From the NCBI GenBank assembly GCA_023647555.1, contig JALRLY010000245.1, forward strand, positions 1 to 47,526: DNA of 47,526 bases, in the 5' to 3' direction. The translations under genes and the position numbers were made by a program. The notes under the pieces are model-generated. The model saw nothing but the letters and a program-made list of their open reading frames with translations. It ran no database searches and was not told the DNA's origin. This stretch comes from Pancytospora philotis (taxonomy: Eukaryota > Microsporidia). Shown here piece by piece: positions 10,401-17,527 of the stretch (positions are counted from its first letter, which is position 1; each line of letters begins with the position of its first letter).

Positions 10401-10560
10401 GTCGCTGCTCAACATCACCGAGGGGTACGGCAAGCACGACATCCAGATGTACGATGCGGAGAGCGGCAAGCCGGTCAATACCGTGCTGCAGGTCATCTTC
10501 AACTACTCCCCGCGCGTCGGCGCGTCGGACTCCAAGACGTTCAAGGCGTGGAACAGCTGA
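7468..10560 (+). CDS. Extended synaptotagmin/tricalbin (TM hairpin, SMP, several C2 domains)
   Basis: The 1030-residue protein is a tricalbin/E-Syt homologue, which anchors in the ER and carries lipids to the plasma membrane at contact sites. Residues 59-94 are a hydrophobic hairpin; 115-318 is an SMP lipid-transfer domain (EYETVEWLNYIVKKFW opening, DLRKIAEYGG close). C2-like domains follow at about 325-430 and 441-560 and a C-terminal one at about 892-1000 (GTLEIYIIRATDV, then NPYVKVFLN and NPLYNES). Between them lies an acidic repeat stretch near 570-625 and a Lys-rich patch (KGKKKRKAKKHKKKK) near 650-665, which could bind acidic lipids. The ATG at 7468 is chosen from the start signal; an upstream in-frame extension is AT-richer and not conserved-looking. 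Confidence 0.88.
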   Translation: MEGGEFEQVTGAPLTPNSIPRSGRSPGGSKGSKTNTALRTITNPLDFAPRAGLFALLKIPAIIFFGMLIAYAVGRFGFNFLWMAPVAHVVYFVFRRRVESYTRTLETLHSEKDRRAALGEYETVEWLNYIVKKFWEVSEARVSSEIYSAVNRELKANTPKVLKSLKLTELTLGTRPPVVERIGFISRNDDAISIEFAVNFIPMQTSEDLLYYFGEEKKHWNTCIELTATVGFLSLPVLVRNFTFSGIFRAEIALTREIPFLESLSVCMLELPLVDFELHPLKAVDFMDLPYLSNTIRGIINSQVTKQLLYPQSIQIDLRKIAEYGGEVIGVVYVHVGRLETTTEAAVAVELSLNGKPFGQTAQRCGEFPIFNEGFYQIVRDTTQYIGVTMLQDSMRLHGKIHMRNLNKQHYAERVYLASEGAKRFLNVSSRFFRLVPGKTSSGIVALNIVSVSDLQALGDPRNRLYSTYCLVTLETKESVRTQKVVRTFETKRVFSTKDPFYNESFKFFVKHFHDYVVRINVVDDKTDETIGSVTLPITATEDAHLTKHRLSGSESGSIEVKFALECVDFADELEMIEAEAASAEIDNAETDNAETDNVETEGENASTVEVNSVDGDTEASETTTVLLKETVMEKKPAENGAVPGAFTAAKGKKKRKAKKHKKKKPAKPIADLNLGIYNKQAPASAFVQYKKVYKFDVVSISEQGAFYLVFETDHLNCKMEPFSTDLSITRSVLVPIKNEKTVRVRLFRMSVSGDIFVCEEAFNLDETVIVFDTVRVVLSAAVKPLISCLAPSDSEHVKFTQFRISEFSRSGEFSLITDTSFASVYNKLPGLNLAVSAAETPGCTLYDDTKEECQFALPVRNCAEAFSLTSSLSCRIECLSLASPFTLPAYSSKGTLEIYIIRATDVVASESGAPNPYVKVFLNNEKIFKTSKIARSTNPLYNESLKISVNKYTDTLGLHVCEHSAITTVNIICYRELSLLNITEGYGKHDIQMYDAESGKPVNTVLQVIFNYSPRVGASDSKTFKAWNS
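9220..9275 (+). repeat. Degenerate 15-base tandem repeat inside tricalbin gene
   Basis: Roughly three to four copies of a 15-base unit encode AEIDN, AETDN, AETDN and VETEG. The array stays in frame and lies in the acidic linker between C2 domains. Confidence 0.6.
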
Positions 10561-10893
10561 TGGGCGTTGCGCTCTTCAAGAGTAAAGTTTTATATTGAAG
10601 GTGGTTTATATTACTGTAGACTGTGTCGTCGGATATTTAAGGGAATATTATTTTTACCCTATGCCTTTACTACCCGACAGTCCTCTCAATCTCAACAATA
10701 AATCTCATTACGACAGACTGTTTTATGTGTGGCCGCTATTCTGCTGAATTGCACCAGCCATTCATATACTCTTTAAATTTTACCTGTCAGTGCTTTTCTA
10801 CAGCGTAATTGTGCATGCATATTGACCTAATGTGAAGCTGCGCAGCATTTGCAATCAGAATTTATCCAATCACCGGATACGAGCCAAGTCCCC
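10561..10893. other. Intergenic stretch, AT-rich
   Basis: About 330 AT-rich bases between two genes transcribed in the same direction. It contains an ACCCTATG at 10,657-10,663 like that of alpha-COP, but the frame that follows is only 28 codons. No other feature is recognised. Confidence 0.4.
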
Positions 10894-12159
10894 ATGGAAA
10901 TGCAGTGCCCCTCGAAACGGATGCACGTCAAGCTCAGAGCAGAGAAGCTACGCAGGCGCAGCGCAGACACCAAGAAGGATAGCCCGGGACTGCCGTTCGA
11001 GGTGCTGGAGAAAGTGCTGCTCTTCAGCGCGCCGTCCACACTGCGCAAGATACTCTCCTACACGCGCGTGCACCGATGCATCGAGAGCTCTGCGCTGGTG
11101 CTCAACGCGCAGTGCAGGACGAGCGATCGCGAGGCCGGCGAGTGCAAGGAAATGCTGTCGCGCGCGCACCGGGCCTACGCAGCGATGGCGCGGGGCCGGC
11201 CGACGCCCAAGATATCCAAAATACCGCAGGCTAATGTAACGCAGATTGCGCTCGGCGACGGGCTGGTCCACGTGTCGTCGGATGATGCCAGCGTGTGCAG
11301 CTACCGCGCCGATGGGAGCACGGCGATGCGCTATGCCGGGCACGACGGCGGCGTGTGGACCTTCCAGCGTGCAGGCGCGGTAATGGTCACCGGGAGCACG
11401 GACAAGACGGCGCGCATCTGGTGCTGCACGACCGGCGCCGAGCTGCACAGGCTGCAGCACCACATCTCGACGGTCCGTGTTGTAAAATGCAACGGCGAAT
11501 ACGTGCTGACGGGCGGCCGCGACGGGCTCATTGGCGTGTGGAGCATAGACGGGCGCCTGCTGCACGCGCTCCGCGGCCATACGAAGAGCATCCGCTGCAT
11601 GGACTGCGACGGAGACTACCTGGTGACTGGATCGTACGACGGAACCGTGAGGCTCTGGGACTATAAGCAGGGGCGGTACGTGAGGACGCTGCATACGCAT
11701 TCCCATAGAGTGTATGCAGTGAGACTGCGGAACGGTACGGTTGCTTCTGCGGGCCTTGATGCTTCCGTGCGGGTATCCTCCGTAGACGGCGCACGTTCGT
11801 GCGCCCACAGCGGCCACAGCTCCCTCGTTGCGTGGATCGACCTGCAGGACAACTACGTTGTTTCTTCTGGCGCTGATGGCACGCTGATCAAGTACGACTA
11901 CATCTACGAGCGCGCTGTTTTTACAATACAGATGGACTCTCCGATCAGAGGGCAGGCTATCCGCAACAACGTGCTGCTCGTTGCCAGCTCCTCGGTGCTC
12001 AGGGCGTATTCTTTCACAACGGGCAAACAGCTCGTAGAAATATTCAGCGCGGAGCTCATCCAGACCTTTGCGGCCGAGGACTTCAGGATTGCGGTCGGTT
12101 TCCTCGATCGCGGCGTACAGAAGATTGCAGTCTTTGATTATGATGGCGGCACTGGCTGA
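10894..12159 (+). CDS. Cdc4-like F-box/WD40-repeat protein
   Basis: The 421-residue protein has a short F-box-like segment at about 30-75 (LPFEVLEKVLLFS and following helices) and then WD40 repeats to about residue 400, several with clear GH...WD spacing (VTGSTDKTARIW, LTGGRDGLIGVW, VTGSYDGTVRLWD). This is the layout of Cdc4/Fbw7/Met30, substrate adaptors of SCF ubiquitin ligases; the specific substrate cannot be told. The ATG at 10894 follows CCCC directly and is the first ATG of the frame. Adaptor function depends on the F-box call, which is weaker than the propeller call; it could otherwise be a general WD40 scaffold. Confidence 0.75.
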   Translation: MEMQCPSKRMHVKLRAEKLRRRSADTKKDSPGLPFEVLEKVLLFSAPSTLRKILSYTRVHRCIESSALVLNAQCRTSDREAGECKEMLSRAHRAYAAMARGRPTPKISKIPQANVTQIALGDGLVHVSSDDASVCSYRADGSTAMRYAGHDGGVWTFQRAGAVMVTGSTDKTARIWCCTTGAELHRLQHHISTVRVVKCNGEYVLTGGRDGLIGVWSIDGRLLHALRGHTKSIRCMDCDGDYLVTGSYDGTVRLWDYKQGRYVRTLHTHSHRVYAVRLRNGTVASAGLDASVRVSSVDGARSCAHSGHSSLVAWIDLQDNYVVSSGADGTLIKYDYIYERAVFTIQMDSPIRGQAIRNNVLLVASSSVLRAYSFTTGKQLVEIFSAELIQTFAAEDFRIAVGFLDRGVQKIAVFDYDGGTG

Positions 12160-12311
12160 TCTGTGCCGCCATTCACACGCTGGCATCACAAATACGCCAG
12201 TCTCAATAGTGCCGCATACAACTGTAATAAACTCATTTCCATTTAAACAACAGCCTTGCAATCACAACTCCCGGCCATTTACAGTTCGAAAGGCCTGTTC
12301 CTATAAAGTAT

Positions 12312-15300
12312 TTATTCCAGCAAGCCGATGGAGCACGCGCCGCACACATCGCCCTTTTTAGATTTGACAAAGCACAGCGGGCAGCCCTTGCACCACTGCT
12401 CGACCGCCAGGGTATCGTAGCAAACATCGCCGGTCTCTATTGTATGCTTGTCGCCGGAGAGCGGGGCATCCAGTATCTTTGACCTGAGCTTGCTGGCCGG
12501 CAGCGTCTCGGCGAGCTCCCTGGCCGTTTTTACATTCTCGTTCTTGAAGCAGACGTTGGCAGCGAGCGCCTGCGCCATACTGGCATGCTTGTGCTCGAGC
12601 GGGAGAGACGCGAAGAAAAGCGCCAGCTGGATGGACTTCGCTGGATCGCTCAGCTTTTTGCGCTCGATCTCGAGGCCCAGGCCCCACAGATACGCACCGA
12701 TCAGCCTGCGCTGCTCGAGCTGGTCTTCCGGCGACGAGAGCTGCAGCGCAATGGCCATGATGGCTCTCCTGAAAGACTCTACGGCATCCACGAACTTGCC
12801 CTGCGTTGTCAATGCGAGCGCTTCCTGCAGTGCTGCATCTGCCTCGCCTGGCTCAGCGGTTTCTATTGTAATCAGAGCGGGATCAAACAGGTTCATGGGC
12901 GGCTCGGAGTCATTGACGGCGTGCAAAGAAGATGAATCCGGCAGGGAGCCCGCTGAGTGCTGCGTGGGGCCAGAGGTATTGGAACAGAAATTTGAGGCAA
13001 GCGAGCTGAGAGCACCGCTCTCGCCCGACGACTCAAGCTGCTCGCCAGCGTATGAAGCAGCATCTTCAATCTCAGCGGGCAGCTCAGCCAATTCATCTGA
13101 ACCTTCAGGGGATCCTTGCGCTGCATTTTCGGAAGCATTGTCTGCTACGCTGCCCAGCCCATCAGACAAATCATCAGGTTCCTCCTCCATCACTGTTGCG
13201 GTATTTGCCATGCCGTCCTCGCCTGTATCAGAGTCATTGTGCACCACCGCGTCCTGCTTGGGCTGCGGCTCAATTCCCATAGAGCCGACCTTCACCGCAA
13301 TCGGATCGTCGGAGCCAGCATCAAGCCCGTCATTCAGCTCCATATCACCGAAATCGAGCTTACCCACCAATATCTTGGCAGCGGTCTCCATGCGGCTGCC
13401 CTCGAGCAGACTCAGCTTGTCGAGCTGCTTGGTGCTGACGTACAGAAAGAAGAGCCCCGCATCATCATCCAGCTCTCTGAAGCACTCCTCAGCGATGTCG
13501 TAGGCGCCCGCATCCAGCGCCTTGAGCGAAAGCTTCCTGTACATCTGCGCACCGGCGCACATCTCCAAAGCCTTTGCAAAGTTGTTCTCACTCAGGAACA
13601 GCTCAAAGCGGATGCTGTCGTCGTTCACGTACGGCAGCGCAGCGGCGCCTTTTCCATTCGCTATAAGGTAGTTGACAGGCGCCATACCAGGCAGATGCTC
13701 CTTCTCTATCACGGAAATCACATCGCCGTTCGCAGCAACGGCCTCGCGGAACGCGATCTCGCCCATTCCAACAGAGAGCTCGCCCGCTCCCTCGCTGTTC
13801 ACATACTGTATCGACATGCTGTTCGGTGCATTCTCGTACACGAACAGCGGCTTCAGGCAGGAGCTGATAGAGATGAGCATACCAACGCCCTGGTAGAAAT
13901 ACTTGAGCTGCCGGGCCGTGGCGTAGACAAGGACGGGGCCGCCCTTGTAGGCGTAAAAGCAGCCGCCGCTGATCTCGGCGCGCTCTTCGATCTGCTGCAC
14001 GAGGTTGAAGCCGCTGTCGTACACCGCAATCCTATCGGGCCCGAAGACAGCCATGAGCCCATCCATCGTGACTACGCTCTTGATGGGAAAAGAAGTGTAG
14101 CACACATGGGAACCGCTGGTATCACTCAGCAAACTGAACTGCTTGTCACCCACGGCAAAGACACCAGCGTCGGTCGGCAGCAGCCTGTCCGCATCGATCG
14201 CTGCTGTATCAATCCGCGAATCATCCTTGTAAATGGCGCCGTCGCGCAGCACGTACAAGCTGCCGCCGTGGAACGCAGCGGATCCAGCCGCAAGCTCCAT
14301 CCTCCTTCCGTTCCTGATCAGCTCGTACTTGCCATCGTACTGCAGCAGCAGATTATCGGAAGACTCTTCCATCACATCGATGCGCTGCAGCTCCCTGGTT
14401 ATTCCGTAGACCGTCTCGTCGTTGCCGCCGATTCTTTTGTAGAGCTGCCCGCCCTTCAAGTAATACACGGTCCGCTTCTCCTTGGTGCAGCAGCCGACAA
14501 GGCCGCCGCCCCTGCGGTAAAAGACAAAGCCGTCGTCCGTTCCGATCACAATCGCGTCATCCTTGCCGGCGACGGCCCAGCAGCGCGCGCCGACATCAAT
14601 CCGGCTGGCCCTGCCCTTCGTGTACGCCAGCGCAGAGCCCTCCTCGGAAACAGCGAAGATATCACTGCCATCGAGGGCCGCGCCCCCAACGTATATTCCG
14701 GTGATGTTGCCATCCTCGGCGTGCAGCGACTTCTCGGGTATGAGCGACTCGCCGGAGTACCGCCAGGTCTTCAGCTCGCGGTCATCGGCGCCCGAGTAGA
14801 GCGTCCCGTCGCGGAAGTGGAGGATATTCACGCCGCGGTCGTGCGCCTCGACGGTCTGCTTGCGCACCACGCCGGGCGCCACGTACGACTTGTTGTTCAT
14901 CATGAGGCTCTCGCAGCTCCAGAGGCATATCGTGTGGTCCAGAGACCCGCTCACAATGTGCGTCGAGTCGATGAACAGCACGCTCATGATGTAGTGGTTG
15001 TGGCCCGAGGTGCTGCACAGCTTCTCGCCGCTGGAGTAGTTCCAGACGCGTATGGTCGTGTCGTCGCCGGCGCTCACCAGCCAGGGCCGCGTGGGGTGGA
15101 AGTCGAGCGAGCGCACGTAGTCGGTGTGCCCGTGGAACGCCTGCATGAGCTCGCGCGTCTTGTAGGACCACACGCGCACCACCTTGTCGTCGCCCGCCGT
15201 GGCCAGCAGCTCGCCCGAGGGATGGAACTTCACGATGCGCACGCTCCCGCTGTGCCCGCGCAGCGTGGCGATCCTCTGCATGTACTGGTGGTTCCACACG

Positions 15301-15413
15301 CAGACCTGCCCGCAGTGGTTCGCGGTCACGAACGAGGGCAGATACGGGTGGAAGGCGACGCTCTTCACCCGCGTCGTCGCCCGTCGGCAGAATTCTTGCA
15401 TTTGTTTGCTCAT
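12312..15413 (-). CDS. COPA: Coatomer alpha subunit (alpha-COP)
   Basis: The 1033-residue product is alpha-COP, a scaffold of the COPI coat for retrograde Golgi-to-ER transport. Residues 1-300 form a WD40 propeller closely following the family, with VKSVAFHPYLP near 16, repeated RVWNY/RVWSY blades and GHNHYIMS near 140. A second propeller and helical solenoid follow. Residues about 700-830 are a Ser/Glu/Asp-rich low-complexity linker. The last 190 residues match the alpha-COP C-terminal domain that binds epsilon-COP, including paired cysteines near the end (CKGCPLC, CGAC). It is about 170-200 residues shorter than yeast or human alpha-COP. The ATG at 15413 is preceded by ACCCT and an AAATTT block. 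The stop codon overlaps AATAAA. Confidence 0.92.
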   Translation of the reverse strand: MSKQMQEFCRRATTRVKSVAFHPYLPSFVTANHCGQVCVWNHQYMQRIATLRGHSGSVRIVKFHPSGELLATAGDDKVVRVWSYKTRELMQAFHGHTDYVRSLDFHPTRPWLVSAGDDTTIRVWNYSSGEKLCSTSGHNHYIMSVLFIDSTHIVSGSLDHTICLWSCESLMMNNKSYVAPGVVRKQTVEAHDRGVNILHFRDGTLYSGADDRELKTWRYSGESLIPEKSLHAEDGNITGIYVGGAALDGSDIFAVSEEGSALAYTKGRASRIDVGARCWAVAGKDDAIVIGTDDGFVFYRRGGGLVGCCTKEKRTVYYLKGGQLYKRIGGNDETVYGITRELQRIDVMEESSDNLLLQYDGKYELIRNGRRMELAAGSAAFHGGSLYVLRDGAIYKDDSRIDTAAIDADRLLPTDAGVFAVGDKQFSLLSDTSGSHVCYTSFPIKSVVTMDGLMAVFGPDRIAVYDSGFNLVQQIEERAEISGGCFYAYKGGPVLVYATARQLKYFYQGVGMLISISSCLKPLFVYENAPNSMSIQYVNSEGAGELSVGMGEIAFREAVAANGDVISVIEKEHLPGMAPVNYLIANGKGAAALPYVNDDSIRFELFLSENNFAKALEMCAGAQMYRKLSLKALDAGAYDIAEECFRELDDDAGLFFLYVSTKQLDKLSLLEGSRMETAAKILVGKLDFGDMELNDGLDAGSDDPIAVKVGSMGIEPQPKQDAVVHNDSDTGEDGMANTATVMEEEPDDLSDGLGSVADNASENAAQGSPEGSDELAELPAEIEDAASYAGEQLESSGESGALSSLASNFCSNTSGPTQHSAGSLPDSSSLHAVNDSEPPMNLFDPALITIETAEPGEADAALQEALALTTQGKFVDAVESFRRAIMAIALQLSSPEDQLEQRRLIGAYLWGLGLEIERKKLSDPAKSIQLALFFASLPLEHKHASMAQALAANVCFKNENVKTARELAETLPASKLRSKILDAPLSGDKHTIETGDVCYDTLAVEQWCKGCPLCFVKSKKGDVCGACSIGLLE

Positions 15414-15414
15414 A

Positions 15415-15427
15415 GGGTAAATTTTTT
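15415..15427 (-). promoter_or_regulatory. Start signal (AAATTT + CCC) of alpha-COP gene
   Basis: On the coding strand an AAAAAATTT block runs into ACCCT, which abuts the ATG. Confidence 0.6.
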
Positions 15428-15654
15428 CGGCCGAGATGCCTTACGGCCGCGGCCGTCCATCCCGGCGCCGGCTGTCTGCGAACTCCGTGTAGCGTCGCTG
15501 CATTTTTGGCAAACGCTTGTTCGGTGACGGCGAGTGGCCTAGATGAAGCGCCAGCAGTAAAATGCAATAAACAACTACGGAATTCTGTTGCTGATCATCT
15601 ATTTAATCTACCATCTACCAGCACTGCTCAGCCTGGGACAAAAAGCGGGCGCAC

Positions 15655-15658
15655 AAAA
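15655..15658 (-). terminator. Pol III terminator of tRNA-Leu
   Basis: TTTT on the tRNA strand immediately after the discriminator base. Confidence 0.7.
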
Positions 15659-15742
15659 TACCATCAGTGGGGTTCGAACCCACGAACTCTTTCGAGTAAC
15701 AGATCTTAAGTCTGCCGCCTTTGACCACTCGGCCATAATGGT
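15659..15742 (-). tRNA. tRNA-Leu (anticodon UAA)
   Basis: The minus strand folds into a class II tRNA of 84 bases. The acceptor stem is ACCATTA/TGATGGT (one G-U pair) with discriminator A. The D-arm has GGCCGAGTGGTCAA; the anticodon stem GCAGA/TCTGT encloses CTTAAGA, giving UAA; there is a long variable arm, and the T-arm is GTGGG-TTCGAAC-CCCAC. No intron is present. Four T residues (complement of 15,655-15,658) follow directly as a Pol III terminator. Confidence 0.95.
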
Positions 15743-16020
15743 ATATCAAATTAATTTATGAGGGTACTAGAAGGAGATGTTGAACAGGTCGCAGTTGTCT
15801 GGAGCGCTCAACGATGTCGGTAGCTGCCGGTCGTGTTTCGATGCAGTGCGATAATTGTTAGCTATTGGCACATCTATATACGCAGCTCAAGTATTAAACT
15901 AGCACGTGAATGATAACTGCCCATCTCTTACTGCAGTGCTTAACCCGTTAGCACTCGGAAAGGCATGTAAAACATGAGTGAAACACCAATGGGTTTTTAA
16001 TCGCTGAGCGCAGCTTCGCT

Positions 16021-17328
16021 ATGCACAGTCTGATTGATGTCGCCAAGACACGCAAGTTCCACGACTCGTGGGCCGCGCTACTGTTCGCTGTGACTCTCGT
16101 GCTAGTAAACACAACCATCATGTTTTCGGTTCCAAACATCGCTGAATCTACTGGCCAGTTTCTAACAGCCGGCGGGGGTGCGCGAAATGGCCTCATTCTG
16201 CTCGCTGCGCAGTTTGCACTGCTGCTCGTGAACTGCGTGCTCGGGTTCATCCTGCTGATCGTCTGCCCGCGCGTTCTGATATACGCAGGGTTTATCGCAG
16301 GTTTCTGCGCGTGCTTGGCCGCCTCCGTGGCTGCAGGAGTCACGGGCATGATCCTCGCTGCCCTGTTCGCCTTTGGAATGCTTTACTTCTTCTTCGTGTA
16401 CGTCCACCCGCACATCCGATTCATATCCCGCCTTATCGCAATAACGGCCCTGATTCTCGTGCTGCACATCGTCCCACTCTGCCTGTTCCTCGTGTGCATC
16501 GGCGCTGTGCTTCTTCTGCAGCTGGCCATCTTTGGCGTGGCGCTGAACACGCCCGGCACCAGCGCACTCGCCTACGTCGCCATTGTGCTGCTTTCGTACT
16601 GGATCGCGGGCGTGGGCACCTATTTCTTCCAGGTGCTGGCCTCCGGCATCGTGGTGCACACCATCAATGTTCGCGGGGAGCACGGCTCTGTGTTCGGCAG
16701 AAGCTTCTCGCACGCGCTCTACGCCCTCGGCTCGATCAGCTACGGCGCGCTGCTCGTCGCCATCGTGCAGAGCCTGCAGCACTGCGTGGCGAGCGCGCGG
16801 GCGCGCAACAGCAGAGACGAGTCGCGCGGTATCCTGGGGGCAGTATTCCTTGCAATCTCCTCGGTCATGCTCGCCATATTCTCCGACATCCTCGCTACGA
16901 TCAACTCCATGGTGTTCACCTACATCGCGGTCCACGGCACCGCGTATCGCGAATCTGTCGGCGCGTCCTTCCAGGAGATCAGAGGGCAGGAAGGCAAGCC
17001 GCTGCACATGCTTTACGGCGTAGACTGCGCGCTGAATATCGTGGGCATCCTCTTCGGCAGCAGCTTCTTCCTGCTCTCGCTCTGCCTCACCGGTACGGCC
17101 GATCAGTCCGCGCTGCTCTTCGGCCAGCTGCTGGCGCTGTGCTTCGTGCTCGTCTTCGGCAGCATCATCTCGTCCATTTCGTCAGGCGTGCTGGCGCTCG
17201 CCTACGCCAAGATCGAATTCAGCGAGGCGCTCGGCGGCTATGACCGCCAGATCTCCGAGGCGCTGTCCGTACTGAAAAGACCCACCGGTAACGGCAAAGT
17301 GCATGCAGCGGCTGAGCCGACGAGCTAG
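16021..17328 (+). CDS. CTL/PNS1-family (choline-transporter-like) membrane protein
   Basis: The 435-residue protein has about ten hydrophobic membrane segments and the features of the CTL/PNS1 family: an N-terminal HDSWAALLF like the usual KD-W start of the first helix, a central SYWIAGVGTYFFQV segment, and the C-terminal FTYIAVHGTAYRES block that is the most conserved family signature. Members are found in the plasma membrane or vacuole-type membranes and have been linked to choline or other solute transport; the substrate is unproven. The start is the first ATG, but no AAATTTT/CCC signal is visible there, so the exact start is less sure. A parasite could use it to take up a host nutrient, which is inference. 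Confidence 0.8.
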   Translation: MHSLIDVAKTRKFHDSWAALLFAVTLVLVNTTIMFSVPNIAESTGQFLTAGGGARNGLILLAAQFALLLVNCVLGFILLIVCPRVLIYAGFIAGFCACLAASVAAGVTGMILAALFAFGMLYFFFVYVHPHIRFISRLIAITALILVLHIVPLCLFLVCIGAVLLLQLAIFGVALNTPGTSALAYVAIVLLSYWIAGVGTYFFQVLASGIVVHTINVRGEHGSVFGRSFSHALYALGSISYGALLVAIVQSLQHCVASARARNSRDESRGILGAVFLAISSVMLAIFSDILATINSMVFTYIAVHGTAYRESVGASFQEIRGQEGKPLHMLYGVDCALNIVGILFGSSFFLLSLCLTGTADQSALLFGQLLALCFVLVFGSIISSISSGVLALAYAKIEFSEALGGYDRQISEALSVLKRPTGNGKVHAAAEPTS

Positions 17329-17527
17329 CGCAGTGCAGAAGAGACATCGCGATGGCTTGAAAATAAAATTGGGAGTTAATTCGTGTCGATGATATTTGTA
17401 TCACAAGCCGGGCACCCCTGAATAATAAACGGAAGTTAAAAGCAAACTAGCATCTTGCTATAAGACTAAACCTTTCTCAGCAACACGAATACAACACAGC
17501 ATATTTATTAACGAAAGGGCACAGCGA

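Noticed and set aside
10661..10747. 28-codon frame with an ACCCTATG start like alpha-COP
   Set aside because: Too short, no similarity to known small proteins such as ribosomal L41; the motif alone is not enough.
13116..15527. Plus-strand open frame of 803 codons antisense to alpha-COP
   Set aside because: Same reason: a shadow of the coding strand without a recognisable domain.
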